Below, piece after piece: positions 16,265 through 25,416 of a DNA stretch of 36,855 nt. The stretch is taken from positions 1-36,855 of the forward strand of contig DAOWFP010000074.1 of NCBI GenBank assembly GCA_030637895.1, given 5' to 3'. The translations under genes and the position numbers were made by a program. The notes under the pieces were generated by a model. That model was not told where the DNA came from, ran no database searches, and saw only the letters and a list, made by a program, of their open reading frames with translations. Position 1 is the stretch's first letter; each line of letters begins with the position of its first letter. The DNA comes from Bacteroidota bacterium. GTDB lineage: Bacteria > Bacteroidota > Bacteroidia > Bacteroidales > GCA-2748055.

Positions 16265-17800
16265 TCAATCAAAAACCAGGTCAAGATATTCAAGCCGACC
16301 TTGGGTCCACTGAGTGAAGTAAAGGAGTTCGTAATCCATATCGATATCCACGCTCTCCCATCTAAGGTTTTCTCGTTCAATGGCCCCGCTCCTTTTCAGA
16401 AGATCGGTATAAAACCGGGCAGGTGCCAGCAGTGCGTCCAGTTTAAAGATCGATTCCCTGTAACGCTCCCATCCGTCTTCAAGCAAATCGTTGAACTCCT
16501 CCACATCCTGCTCCATAAGCCGCTTATAGAGATTGTTTTCAAGCATGCCACTGGAAGTGCTTTCTTCTCCATGCCACATGATTCCCCAGGAAGCCTCCAG
16601 GTCCCAGGGAAGCATCAGGAAATGGGATTCATCCGCATACCTGGCCAGGAAGTAATTCTTAATGATATTATCATGTGCTAAAATCAGGTTGGTAAAAAGG
16701 TAGTAGTCGGCTGCAGCGGACAGATTTAGCAGAGTGTCAATACGCTCTGAAAAAACTTCATCCTCCGCAAAGACCACAGTTTTTCTAAGTTCAGCTAGGG
16801 GTTCCCAACAAAAGAGATGATCCGGATAGACCTGTTCCCAGCCCTCCCATATTATGGACGTATCTGGTTCACTGTTGTAAGTTTGAAAAGCGGTGGCGCC
16901 TCCGGCCCATGTAATGGCTTTGTACAGGACTCCCTCCGATCCGGGCTGACCCTGAGAAAGCTTGATCAATTTTTCATCCAACTTTTCTGAGAGGCAATAG
17001 AGCCCCATATATCTCTGATTGATAAACAGTTCTATGTATTTGCACTGAATACCGGGCTTCAGTGTTCTAAATGGTGTTTCGCTCTTACTGTCCCACATCT
17101 TCTCCCAAATTTCAAAGGAGAGCTTATTACGCATACGGAGGCGATCCACATACATGGCATCCAGGATCCAGTCTTCCCCATACCTCATACCAAGCAAAGG
17201 CGCTTCATGATCATTCCCATACCTGTCCGCCCATAGCTCCAGGCCGTAGGACTTCTTTTCATGTGCGGCAGAGGTCCTGCCACGGATCTCAATTCCGGCG
17301 TAGCTTGTATATAGTCGCGTTTCAGCTGCTCCGTCTTTCTCATTGGCATACGCTAACTCCACCCAGGAAAGGACCTTGGGTTCATCCGGAATTTTTGTTT
17401 CTGTATTAATTTGAAGCAGGGGAAGGTTTGTGAAATAGAGTTGAAATGTATGAGTCCCTTCACTGTTACGGGCAACAACAGTATAGGGACGATTCACCAC
17501 TACCTCCCCAAGATCATTTTCCTCATCCGCTTTCAGTTTGATGCCATCAATCTCCACGTCGTGATAAGAGCCAAAGCCAACATGGGGCGTAAATGAATTA
17601 AGAGTATCTGAAGGCAGGGGATAAAGTAAGAGCTTGGATTTCAGATCGGCAAAGGCAAATACCTGGTCAAATTCAAGTACCTCTTCGGATACGACCTGCA
17701 CTTCAGGCTCATCGATTTCCTGCTCCATATAACAAGCCCTGAGGAGTCCAATACTTAAAATTCCCAGGGCAAGAAGCTGATTATGAGAAGCGATTGCCAT
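16265..17800 (-). CDS. CotH-kinase-fold lipoprotein (second copy)
   Basis: This 511-residue protein belongs to the CotH kinase family, atypical protein kinases first shown in Bacillus spore coats. The N-terminus has a hydrophobic segment ending LLRAC (C23), a likely lipobox. Before the kinase fold lies a beta-rich region with an FTP-like domain. Family motifs are all visible: IEIRGRTS...EKKSYGLEL (lysines 182/183), MYVDRLRMRNKLSFEIW, YIELFINQRYMGLYCLSEK (E272), the catalytic-loop-like ILAHDNIIKNYFL (D377), and metal-binding MLPWDLEASWG (D400). ATG 17800 shares one base with the upstream TGA (TGATG), so it is translationally coupled. A TTG at 17803 is less likely. The substrate is unknown. Confidence 0.86.
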   Translation of the reverse strand: MAIASHNQLLALGILSIGLLRACYMEQEIDEPEVQVVSEEVLEFDQVFAFADLKSKLLLYPLPSDTLNSFTPHVGFGSYHDVEIDGIKLKADEENDLGEVVVNRPYTVVARNSEGTHTFQLYFTNLPLLQINTETKIPDEPKVLSWVELAYANEKDGAAETRLYTSYAGIEIRGRTSAAHEKKSYGLELWADRYGNDHEAPLLGMRYGEDWILDAMYVDRLRMRNKLSFEIWEKMWDSKSETPFRTLKPGIQCKYIELFINQRYMGLYCLSEKLDEKLIKLSQGQPGSEGVLYKAITWAGGATAFQTYNSEPDTSIIWEGWEQVYPDHLFCWEPLAELRKTVVFAEDEVFSERIDTLLNLSAAADYYLFTNLILAHDNIIKNYFLARYADESHFLMLPWDLEASWGIMWHGEESTSSGMLENNLYKRLMEQDVEEFNDLLEDGWERYRESIFKLDALLAPARFYTDLLKRSGAIERENLRWESVDIDMDYELLYFTQWTQGRLEYLDLVFD

Positions 17801-18513
17801 CAAAACTTATAGGTGTAATTGGCTCTTAACATGTAGATCATGGCTGGTTCTACTTCGTTTATTTCTCTGTTGAATCCAAGGGCAAAGCCAAAAACTCCAA
17901 ATTTTCCCGGCTCGTATTTGACGCCTCCCTGAATACGGAAATACTCGAATTCAGGGGTTTGATTGGGTGAGAACAGCTGGAAAATCTCCGCTGAAACATA
18001 GGGTTTGAACTTCTTAAAATCGTCATATCTGATCCGGATACGGTTCCGCACATACTTCTCATAATCCACCCCCTGATCAAGGAGATTAAAACCCTCCACC
18101 TCTTTCTGATACCTCAGTCGGTAGTGGATACTAATATAATCCAATTGCCCCTTGTACCTCAGATCAAGGTTGTAACGGGTCAGTGTTTCATAGGTGCCGT
18201 CAGATTTCCTATCCCTGGTATACCTGTATCCAGCCTCCAGTGCAAAATTTTTATTGATTCTGTACCGGACTCCGGCATCGGTAAAATAGTTATTAATTTC
18301 GCTGATATCCTTCTTGAATCTGATCTCCTCAGCAAGAGAAAAGGTCCAGTCCTTTCCCACTTTCTTTTCCAGAGCAACACCTGTCCAGAGTTGCAGGTCA
18401 CGCACCACCTTAGTTTCCTGACCGGCCAGTGGCAGGACGGAAAGCAGGATGATGGTTAATATCAGGAGTCTGACACCTGAGTTTTCATATTTCATTGCAG
18501 TGCTAATTTTCAT
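17800..18513 (-). CDS. DUF2490 outer-membrane beta-barrel-like protein
   Basis: This 237-residue secreted protein has a signal peptide (LLILTIILLSVLPLAGQ, cleavage near residue 31). The rest is almost entirely alternating amphipathic strands (LQLWTGVALEKKVG, GVRYRINKNFALEAGYRYTRDR, YISIHYRLRYQKE, FGVFGFALGFNREI). It terminates in aromatic F (ANYTYKF), the usual C-terminal signal of outer-membrane barrels. The pattern fits DUF2490. ATG 18513 overlaps the upstream stop by 11 bases; an in-frame ATG at 18495 would also preserve the signal peptide. As the only predicted barrel in the CotH cassette it could anchor or export the partner lipoproteins. This is inference. Confidence 0.83.
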   Translation of the reverse strand: MKISTAMKYENSGVRLLILTIILLSVLPLAGQETKVVRDLQLWTGVALEKKVGKDWTFSLAEEIRFKKDISEINNYFTDAGVRYRINKNFALEAGYRYTRDRKSDGTYETLTRYNLDLRYKGQLDYISIHYRLRYQKEVEGFNLLDQGVDYEKYVRNRIRIRYDDFKKFKPYVSAEIFQLFSPNQTPEFEYFRIQGGVKYEPGKFGVFGFALGFNREINEVEPAMIYMLRANYTYKF

Positions 18514-20188
18514 AAAGGAGCAATTCGGGATATAGCGGATTTGGGATGCTAACCCTTACATTCTCAAAGGACATTTGTATGATATCAGCGGCCCAGTGTT
18601 CCCTGTTCATGTTCCAGACATCATACACATGGTTGTCCAGGCTTTCTGAGTTGGCAACATGGATGAAACCATGATGCGGGAAATCGTAACAGTCACCGTA
18701 CCTGATTCCAATTCCGTTCCCGATAAACCTGCACGATTCCACTTCCACCAGGTGGTTTGGACTGCTGTAGCCCAATTCAAGTCCCTGACCATTGTTGGTG
18801 AAGAGTGAATTGCTTATCTGGTGCAGTTTTATCACGGAATGGCCGCTGGAAAGGGCTGCTCCCTCGTGAAAGTTCGCTTCAAACCTGCAGTTGTTAATAC
18901 GCACTTCCCCACCTCCGCTGGCCCCGCTGTCCAATCCATCATCCTTGGCATACATAAAAACACAGTTGTTTATGGATGCATTGCATTCACTCAGGTAGAG
19001 TCCATCGTTGTCCTCATCCCTGTAATCGTAGCTATCATCTGGAAAATCAGTAAAGACACAGCGATTCATAACAAGTTCCGATTGGTTCATCTGCCCCCCG
19101 GTTTTGGCCCTCTGTACCAGACAATCACTCAGTTCAAGAGTACATGAAACAGGATAAAAAACCTGTCCGATATGATCGTTTATATAACAGTGGTCCAGCG
19201 CCAGTTCTCCGTTTTCGCTATAAAAGAGCGCTTGTCTTCCGGCATGACCATAGTTGTATCCATCACCGCTATGGTAACCGCTCCTGCTAAAGATGGTATA
19301 GCTTGCTTCCACACGGTTTCCTGCTGAGCTTCCAATAAAGCCGCCCCAATAGTTCTCCTCATCGCTGCAGGTGACTGTAAGTGGGGCGTCGGCTGATCCG
19401 TCCAGGATTAGCAGGCCATTATTGATGATATTGACTTCCGGGTCGATGGTAATAAAGGATCCGCTGCCTATACTTAAAGTGATGCCTTCCGGAATGCTTA
19501 ATTGCGAAGGGACATGTATATAACTTCCCGGGGGAATATATGTATCGCCTTCAAGTTCGCCGCTCAGCAACAGGGGAGGTGTCTCAATGGGGCTGATATT
19601 CACAAAAAAGTTCCTGTGATCGATTATCAGTGCTGTTTCACTATTGCTTCCCGGTATCTGAAGTGAACCCACGCCTCGCTTGATCCTGAACTTGAGGGAG
19701 CCAAATTCAGCATCCAGGTTGCTATCCGAATGGGTGAGTTCTTCACCAAGCAGAACAATCAGTGGAACAGCAACTCCCTGGGGAGCTGCAGCCGTATAAA
19801 TTAGTTTAACCGTCTGATCCCCGATTTCTCCGGCTACAGGCTCCAGCGGAGTCCAGGGTGGTAGTCCCCATTCTGTGTTTCCCCGTTCCGGATCCAGAAT
19901 TACCAAACGTATCACCTCCGGTGTGTTTTGACCAGAACGCTTCAGGTAGATCTCTAAATGGTAGTATCCTGCTGTTTTGAGTTCAAGCAGATTCAGGTTG
20001 TGGACTTCCGAACCATTCACCACAAGCCGATCCACCTTTTTTCCCTTATATGATAAACAATTCACAAGCATACCGCTGGTATAGTCCTTTTTGTCGCTTA
20101 GATCATCCAGGGATAGTCCCAGGGGACCTGTCTCACATGAAAAAAGGAAAACAAAAAGGGCTAATACGTTCAATCTCCAATCCCTCAT
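18503..20188 (-). CDS. Right-handed parallel beta-helix lipoprotein
   Basis: This 561-residue protein starts with a lipoprotein signal (LALFVFLFSC, lipid-modified C18 expected). The first 230 residues are beta-rich with no family I recognise. Residues about 230-530 form a right-handed beta-helix with repeated short strands and Asn/Cys ladder positions: LALDHCYINDHIG, LELSDCLVQRAKTGG, LVMNRCVFTDFPDD, ASINNCVFMYAKDDGLDSG, VRINNCRFEANFHEGAALSSG, VEVESCRFIGNGIGI. Such folds bind or cleave polysaccharides or act as adhesins, but no pectate-lyase catalytic set was recognised. It is coupled by ATGA overlap to the upstream CotH gene and by an 11-base overlap to DUF2490, so it is a candidate substrate or partner of the CotH proteins. 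Confidence 0.82.
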   Translation of the reverse strand: MRDWRLNVLALFVFLFSCETGPLGLSLDDLSDKKDYTSGMLVNCLSYKGKKVDRLVVNGSEVHNLNLLELKTAGYYHLEIYLKRSGQNTPEVIRLVILDPERGNTEWGLPPWTPLEPVAGEIGDQTVKLIYTAAAPQGVAVPLIVLLGEELTHSDSNLDAEFGSLKFRIKRGVGSLQIPGSNSETALIIDHRNFFVNISPIETPPLLLSGELEGDTYIPPGSYIHVPSQLSIPEGITLSIGSGSFITIDPEVNIINNGLLILDGSADAPLTVTCSDEENYWGGFIGSSAGNRVEASYTIFSRSGYHSGDGYNYGHAGRQALFYSENGELALDHCYINDHIGQVFYPVSCTLELSDCLVQRAKTGGQMNQSELVMNRCVFTDFPDDSYDYRDEDNDGLYLSECNASINNCVFMYAKDDGLDSGASGGGEVRINNCRFEANFHEGAALSSGHSVIKLHQISNSLFTNNGQGLELGYSSPNHLVEVESCRFIGNGIGIRYGDCYDFPHHGFIHVANSESLDNHVYDVWNMNREHWAADIIQMSFENVRVSIPNPLYPELLLYEN

Positions 20189-21432
20189 GGTTGAATATCT
20201 TCAAGTTGTTCTTTCATGGCAGAAAGCCGCTCTTTAAGCATAGCCTTTTTTTCTGCCATGTTTTCTTCCCAGAGTTTGAAGCTCGTTTCATGCTGATCAA
20301 ACTGTGATTGAAAAATCACTTCCTTATTATAATAAAAGGGGGTCAGTTCATTTTTTACCTGCTCAAATATCTGATCAATATCTCCTGCGCTCATCTTTTC
20401 CAGCATGACCGCCACGCTGCTTTCATAGCGGCCATACATATAGGGATCCATAGCGATGGCATAGTCCAGGTCGTCTTCAATGGAAAAGATCAATTTGTTC
20501 CCAATCTCATTCAGAATATCCTGGTGGGAACCATAATAGCGATCTCCAAAGAGATGGCCTGATCCCCAGGTGAGGCCCACTTCATGAGGATAGCTCCGGA
20601 AGAGGTCATCGTAATCCCAGGGAATGATGCTGAACCTGATCTGATCCTGCTGGACCAGGGCATAGAAAAAGACCTCATCTGTATAATCGCCATTTTGCAG
20701 AAGGTAATCAATAGCCATCTTCCTGAAATATTGGTCCATATCCATTCTTAGATTCAGTGCATTGTACAGTTCTTCTCCCTGGAGAAGGGGTAGCTTACTG
20801 TATATCTCCCTGAATCTTGTTTCATAATTTTCTCTTGGAATGGAATGGTAGGAGGGTTCATATTCAGCATCTGCAATGCTGTTGTAGTATCCCCGGCGAA
20901 GAATATATTCTGAACCATGCTCCTTGTAGTATTTTTCAGGATCTTCAACCAGCAGATAGACTCCCTGGCTGATTCCATTGATTTTCAATTCCACATACCT
21001 GTAAAACAGTGGCATGATCTCCTGCTTCTCCAGGATTCCATATCCTATCCTGTTCTCTATGTAGGTATAATCCATGGCCATGGCAATCAACTTGAATCTA
21101 CTGAGCTTTTTTATCTCGGATCCGTTTATTGCGGTCAGAGCCACAGCCTGGTTTAAGTTCACCATATAACTTTTCCGCTGAAACCGCAGGGCACTTTTAC
21201 CTCGGGTTCTGATTTCCTTCAGGTCCAGTGGCCAGTTATCCAATGAAAATGTCATTTGCGGCTCATAAATGGTGTAGCTTGTATCCCTGCTGTCATAGAT
21301 GAATTCCTGCATCTCCGGACTGACCGACAGCTCAAACACAGCACCACTGTATAGGGGTACTTCCACCTCTTTATAGCATGAGCTAATCCAAATAAGAAAT
21401 ATAGCTGGTATAATGAATCTGAAATATCTCAA
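20185..21432 (-). CDS. CotH-kinase-fold lipoprotein (first gene of cassette)
   Basis: This 415-residue CotH family protein has a lipoprotein signal ending WISSC (C19). Motifs in order are IRTRGKSALRFQRKSYMV (R75, K87), MDYTYIENRIGYGIL, YVELKINGISQGVYLLVED (E163), LLQNGDYTDEVFFYAL (D249/D252) and FSIIPWDYDDLFRS (D273), so ATP and metal positions look intact. The C-terminus is a charged coiled coil. The start is TTG: an in-frame TAA lies five codons upstream, the next Met would delete the signal peptide, and AGAGG sits four bases before the TTG. It shares little obvious identity with the second CotH copy, so this is not a recent duplication. It heads the four-gene cassette. Confidence 0.85.
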   Translation of the reverse strand: MRYFRFIIPAIFLIWISSCYKEVEVPLYSGAVFELSVSPEMQEFIYDSRDTSYTIYEPQMTFSLDNWPLDLKEIRTRGKSALRFQRKSYMVNLNQAVALTAINGSEIKKLSRFKLIAMAMDYTYIENRIGYGILEKQEIMPLFYRYVELKINGISQGVYLLVEDPEKYYKEHGSEYILRRGYYNSIADAEYEPSYHSIPRENYETRFREIYSKLPLLQGEELYNALNLRMDMDQYFRKMAIDYLLQNGDYTDEVFFYALVQQDQIRFSIIPWDYDDLFRSYPHEVGLTWGSGHLFGDRYYGSHQDILNEIGNKLIFSIEDDLDYAIAMDPYMYGRYESSVAVMLEKMSAGDIDQIFEQVKNELTPFYYNKEVIFQSQFDQHETSFKLWEENMAEKKAMLKERLSAMKEQLEDIQP

Positions 21433-21456
21433 TTTTCCTCTTTGAATTTATGACAG

Positions 21457-21464
21457 CAAAGAAA
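21457..21464 (-). promoter_or_regulatory. Probable -7 box for the CotH cassette
   Basis: The minus strand reads TTTCTTTG, one mismatch from TAnnTTTG, about 24 bases before the TTG start. It is the only candidate found ahead of the four overlapping genes. Confidence 0.4.
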
Positions 21465-21541
21465 GTAAAAATGGTGCATATGGAACTGTTCTATTAGCGG
21501 ATATGACTATATTCGTAACTCTCATTTATAACAAATATTGC

Positions 21542-23131
21542 ATGAAATATCGTTCACTTTTCTCAGTTTCATTCTTAATGTTTTCCGTGCTACTCTCGGC
21601 TCAGCGAGCAGATTGGGTTGCAGGGTATGCAGACGGATGCACCTCCATCACCGTAGGAAAAGCAGCAACCATCGATGGATCGGTAATTACTTCACATACC
21701 GACGACAGTCACCGTACCCGCTCATGGATGGATGTTGTTCCGGCACGTACGCACGAAAGCAATGCTACGAGCACCATGTATAAAAGGGTAGCCTCTGATT
21801 CATTTGCCATGCCCACATACAGTCACCTCCCCATTGGGGAAATTCCTCAGGTAGAAGAGACCTACCAATTTCTCAATACAGCCTATCCATCCATGAACCA
21901 GTATCAGCTGGGTATTGGAGAATCCACATTTGGAGGGAGGGAGGAGCTACAATCAGATGCCGGTCTGATCGACTGTCAGCGGCTCTGCCGCCTTATGCTT
22001 GAACGTTGTAAAACAGCCCGGGAAGCCATCGAACTGGCCGGAGAGCTGACGGGCAAATATGGCTGGAACGATTATGGTGAGGTGCTGACCATTGCAGATA
22101 AGAAAGAGGTCTGGCACCTGGAAATTCTGGGTCCCGGAAAAGGAAAGACCGGTTCCGTATGGGTGGCCCAGCGAGTCCCTGACGATCATGTTGCAGTGAA
22201 TGCGAATGCCAGTACCATCAAGGAGATTAACCTGGAGGACCGGGACCACTTTATGGCCAGTGAGAATATATATAGTTTGGCTGAAGAAGCAGGCTGGTGG
22301 ACCAAAGGGGAACCCTTTCTCTTCTGTTATGCTTATGCCCCCAACAGCCGAACCTCCCTGGCAGCCAGGAGAAGAGAATGGCGGGTTTTTGATCTGCTGG
22401 CTCCTTCACTGAAACTGGATCCAAATGCTGAGAACCACCCTTTTTCTGTGAAACCAGACAACCTGGTCTCACTGGCAGATCTTCGCATGATTTTCTCGGA
22501 CTATTACGAGGGTACTCCCTTCGATATGACCAAAGATTTGCTGGTAAGTGATGAGCAGGGAAAGAGCATGATTTCTCCATTGGCCAATCCACACCTTCCC
22601 TACGATATGAATAAACTTCTCCGCATTAATGGGGGATGGGGATGGCGTGGTGAAAGAACCATCGCCCGATGGTACACCATGTATGCCACAATTATACAGT
22701 GCAGGGATTGGCTGCCAGATGAAATAGGGGGCGTGGTCTGGCTGGCCCAGGATAATGTGGCCACTTCCATTTATGTACCGGTCTACTGTTCGGGCACTGA
22801 TCTGCCCTCATCTTATAAAACTCCTGGGCGTCCCAATGGATATACCCATGAGTCAGCCTGGTGGGCTTTTAACAGACTGGGGACGCTTACAGCCCAACGC
22901 TGGGGCGATATGCGTTACGATGTGAACAAGGTTTGGGACAGCTGGCAGGAAGAACTCTTCCTCGGACAGGCTGAATTTGAAGAGCAGGCCCTTGATCTTT
23001 ATAAAAGGGGCAAGAAAGAGGAGCTTGTCTCTTACCTGACAGGGCATACCCTGGAGTGGGGCGACAAAGTGGTAGACCAAGCGTGGAAGCTGGGAGATAT
23101 GCTTTGGACCAGGTATGATGAAAAATTTTAA
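21542..23131 (+). CDS. Secreted C69-family dipeptidase
   Basis: This 529-residue peptidase of the C69 (PepD-like) Ntn-hydrolase family has a signal peptide (SVSFLMFSVLLSAQ). A short pro-segment follows before the nucleophile C33 in YADGCTSITVGKAATIDGS. The conserved SHTDDSH and DVVPARTH segments come next. Processing to expose Cys at the N-terminus is known for the family and expected here. The in-frame start at 21503 was rejected because it adds a non-signal extension. It likely acts in the periplasm on dipeptides. It is three bases upstream of threonine aldolase, so the two probably form an operon. Confidence 0.9.
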   Translation: MKYRSLFSVSFLMFSVLLSAQRADWVAGYADGCTSITVGKAATIDGSVITSHTDDSHRTRSWMDVVPARTHESNATSTMYKRVASDSFAMPTYSHLPIGEIPQVEETYQFLNTAYPSMNQYQLGIGESTFGGREELQSDAGLIDCQRLCRLMLERCKTAREAIELAGELTGKYGWNDYGEVLTIADKKEVWHLEILGPGKGKTGSVWVAQRVPDDHVAVNANASTIKEINLEDRDHFMASENIYSLAEEAGWWTKGEPFLFCYAYAPNSRTSLAARRREWRVFDLLAPSLKLDPNAENHPFSVKPDNLVSLADLRMIFSDYYEGTPFDMTKDLLVSDEQGKSMISPLANPHLPYDMNKLLRINGGWGWRGERTIARWYTMYATIIQCRDWLPDEIGGVVWLAQDNVATSIYVPVYCSGTDLPSSYKTPGRPNGYTHESAWWAFNRLGTLTAQRWGDMRYDVNKVWDSWQEELFLGQAEFEEQALDLYKRGKKEELVSYLTGHTLEWGDKVVDQAWKLGDMLWTRYDEKF

Positions 23132-23134
23132 ACT

Positions 23135-24172
23135 ATGAGCACTTCCCCAAATCGTCGTGGATTTGCAAGCGACAACAATGCAGGTGTACACCCCAATATC
23201 CTGAGGGCATTAGCAGAGGTAAATGATGGCCATGTGATCGCCTACGGTGACGATCCCTATACGGAAAAGGCAAATACTAAACTCAGGGAGATCTTTGGAC
23301 AGGAGGTTGAACCATTTTTTGTATTTATCGGCACAGCAGCCAATGTATTGGGTCTCTCAACCATTACCCAGCCATATCATGCCGTCATCTGTCCCGAAAC
23401 AGCTCATATCAATGTGGATGAGTGTGGTGCTCCGGAAAAGTTCACGGGCTGTAAATTACTGAGCTGCAGCACACCCGACGGGAAGTTGACTGTTGATATG
23501 ATCGCTACTCATATGCATGGGATCGGTTTTGAACATCATGTACAACCCAGGGTGGTATCCATTACCCAGGCAACAGAACTGGGTACTGTATATACAATCG
23601 ATGAGATCAGGGAGATTGCCAGCTACACACACAAGCATGGCATGCTGCTCCATATGGATGGAGCCAGGATCAGTAATGCTGCTGTTTCACTTGGGTGTGG
23701 ATTTTATGAGATGACCGGTGGGGCAGGAGTGGATGTGCTTTCCTTCGGGGGGACCAAAAATGGGATGATCTATGGTGAAGCGATTATTTTTTTCAACCAG
23801 GCCCTCTGTGAAGATTTCAAATACAGACGGAAGCAGGGGATGCAGCTGGCCTCAAAAATGAGATACATTGCTGCCCAATTCAGTGCCTTCCTGGAAAATG
23901 ATCTCTGGAAAAACAACGCCAGTAATGCAAACAGGATGGCACAGAAACTATATGAAGCTGTGAAGGATATTCCTGGCGTAGAAGTGACCCGCCTGGTGGA
24001 GTCCAATGCGGTTTTCGCAAAGGTTCCTCCGCACATTGTACCAACATTACAGGAGGAATTCTTCTTCTATGTATGGGATGAGGAGAGTTCGGAGGTAAGA
24101 TGGATGTGCTCCTTTGATACAAGTGAAGAGGATATAGAATCTTTCGCTTCCCTGCTCAGGTCCCTGCTTTAA
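23135..24172 (+). CDS. ltaE: Low-specificity L-threonine aldolase
   Basis: This 345-residue PLP enzyme cleaves threonine or allo-threonine to glycine and acetaldehyde. It begins RRGFASDNNAGVHPNIL and has YGDDPYTEKA, typical of the aldolase class. The PLP lysine is K208 in DVLSFGGTKNGMIYGEA, and LLHMDGARISNAAVSLG carries the cofactor-binding Asp. Length and domain order match the family. It is encoded directly after the dipeptidase, suggesting shared amino acid catabolism. The stop abuts the convergent queA stop with no intervening base. Confidence 0.93.
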   Translation: MSTSPNRRGFASDNNAGVHPNILRALAEVNDGHVIAYGDDPYTEKANTKLREIFGQEVEPFFVFIGTAANVLGLSTITQPYHAVICPETAHINVDECGAPEKFTGCKLLSCSTPDGKLTVDMIATHMHGIGFEHHVQPRVVSITQATELGTVYTIDEIREIASYTHKHGMLLHMDGARISNAAVSLGCGFYEMTGGAGVDVLSFGGTKNGMIYGEAIIFFNQALCEDFKYRRKQGMQLASKMRYIAAQFSAFLENDLWKNNASNANRMAQKLYEAVKDIPGVEVTRLVESNAVFAKVPPHIVPTLQEEFFFYVWDEESSEVRWMCSFDTSEEDIESFASLLRSLL

Positions 24173-25387
24173 TCAGGGAATCAGAAGAGAACTGTCCCCG
24201 TAACTCAGGAAGCGGAATCCCTCCCCGAGCGCATAGTCATAGACTTTTTTCCAGTCTTCTCCTATCCACGCTGCAATCAAAAGCAGCAGGGTGCTTCCCG
24301 GCATATGGAAATTGGTAAGCAGACCACTGATGGTTCTGAAGCGATATCCCGGTACAATCATCAGCTGGGTGGAAAAGTGCAAATACTCCAGTTCGTGCTG
24401 TTCACAATATTCCAACAGGGCTTCGATACTCTCAGACAAAGGGATTTCCTGCGGTAAATTCTCATTGTCCCATTGCAGGATGGACAGTGTTGATGGGGCG
24501 GCCGGAGCCTGCTCCTTTATTTTTATACCCAGCCAGTAGAGCGATTCCAGACTGCGGGTACTTGTGGTGCCCACAGCAATCAATCCATCGCTTCTTTTCA
24601 ACCATTGCTCCAGAAAACTCCTGGTCACCACCACCAGTTCCGAATGCATGGAGTGGTCCCTGGCATTCTTCTCCTTTACAGGAACAAACGTGCCGGCACC
24701 CACATGGAGCGTTACATGGGCCAATGGGATTTTCTCCTGCTCCAGCTGCTGCATCATCTCACCTGTAAAGTGCAAACCTGCTGTGGGTGCAGCTACCGAG
24801 CCATTATTCAAACTGTATATGGTCTGGTAACGCTCCCTGTCGCTTTCCTCAGCTTTCCTGTTCAGATAGGGTGGGATCGGAGTGCTTCCCGACTGTTCAA
24901 TGATCTCTCCAAACGTCACTCCGCTTTGCTGCCAGCGAAACTCAACCTTGAATCCTTCACCGCTTCTTTCAATGAGATAGGCCTGCAACTTTAGCGCTGC
25001 ACCATTGATAGTGGTGTGCAAAGAGACCGGACCACTCTTCCATTTTTTTGCATTTCCAACCAGGCAAAGCCAGGTGGCTGTGGTTTCGGCCTGGAAGGAC
25101 AATTCATAGTCAGCAGGATTGATGGGCTCCAGGCAGAAAATCTCAATGCGTGCCCCTGTTTCTTTTTTAAAGTTGAGACGGGCCTGGATGACCCTGGTAT
25201 TGTTAAAGACCAACCATGCTCCTGAGGGCAAGTGTTCCGGCAAAGTGCTAAATCGGTCCTGTGAGATGTCCCCCTTCTCATAAAGCAATAATTTGGATGC
25301 TGATCTGTCGGCCAGAGGATACCTGGCAATGCTGGATTCGGGCAGCCTATACTTGAAGTTCTCAATATGGGTGCTTGGCTCAGGCAT
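24173..25387 (-). CDS. queA: tRNA preQ1(34) S-adenosylmethionine ribosyltransferase-isomerase
   Basis: This 404-residue QueA transfers and isomerises ribose from SAM to preQ1-tRNA, forming epoxyqueuosine. Landmarks are the N-terminal YRLPESSIARYPLADRSASKLLLY, VFNNTRVIQARL, the glycine-rich AAPTAGLHFTGEMM, HVTLHVGAGTFVPVK and the terminal LLTNFHMPGSTLLLLIAAW. It is longer than the roughly 350-residue norm because of a middle insertion near the AAPSTLSILQWDNENLPQEIP stretch, as seen in some Bacteroidota. It is transcribed divergently from rnpB with fused promoter boxes. Confidence 0.95.
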   Translation of the reverse strand: MPEPSTHIENFKYRLPESSIARYPLADRSASKLLLYEKGDISQDRFSTLPEHLPSGAWLVFNNTRVIQARLNFKKETGARIEIFCLEPINPADYELSFQAETTATWLCLVGNAKKWKSGPVSLHTTINGAALKLQAYLIERSGEGFKVEFRWQQSGVTFGEIIEQSGSTPIPPYLNRKAEESDRERYQTIYSLNNGSVAAPTAGLHFTGEMMQQLEQEKIPLAHVTLHVGAGTFVPVKEKNARDHSMHSELVVVTRSFLEQWLKRSDGLIAVGTTSTRSLESLYWLGIKIKEQAPAAPSTLSILQWDNENLPQEIPLSESIEALLEYCEQHELEYLHFSTQLMIVPGYRFRTISGLLTNFHMPGSTLLLLIAAWIGEDWKKVYDYALGEGFRFLSYGDSSLLIP

Positions 25388-25406
25388 GTTTTATGAATGA
25401 TGTCGG

Positions 25407-25414
25407 CAAAATTA
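25407..25414 (-). promoter_or_regulatory. -7 box for queA
   Basis: The minus strand reads TAATTTTG, an exact TAnnTTTG match, 19 bases before the queA ATG. It is the mirror image of the rnpB box, two bases away. Confidence 0.6.
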
Positions 25415-25416
25415 AC

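Noticed and set aside
16240-16266. Intrinsic terminator between prfC and the CotH gene
   Set aside because: Only a 4-bp ccgc/gcgg stem with an imperfect extension and no T-run. Too weak to call.
16178-16681. 167-residue plus-strand ORF over the CotH gene
   Set aside because: It is a shadow of the minus-strand CotH frame, which carries all recognisable family motifs; the ORF itself resembles nothing.
18503-20188. Pectate lyase or polysaccharide-lyase call for the beta-helix protein
   Set aside because: The fold is supported by strand repeats, but I could not identify a catalytic residue set, so only the fold is reported.
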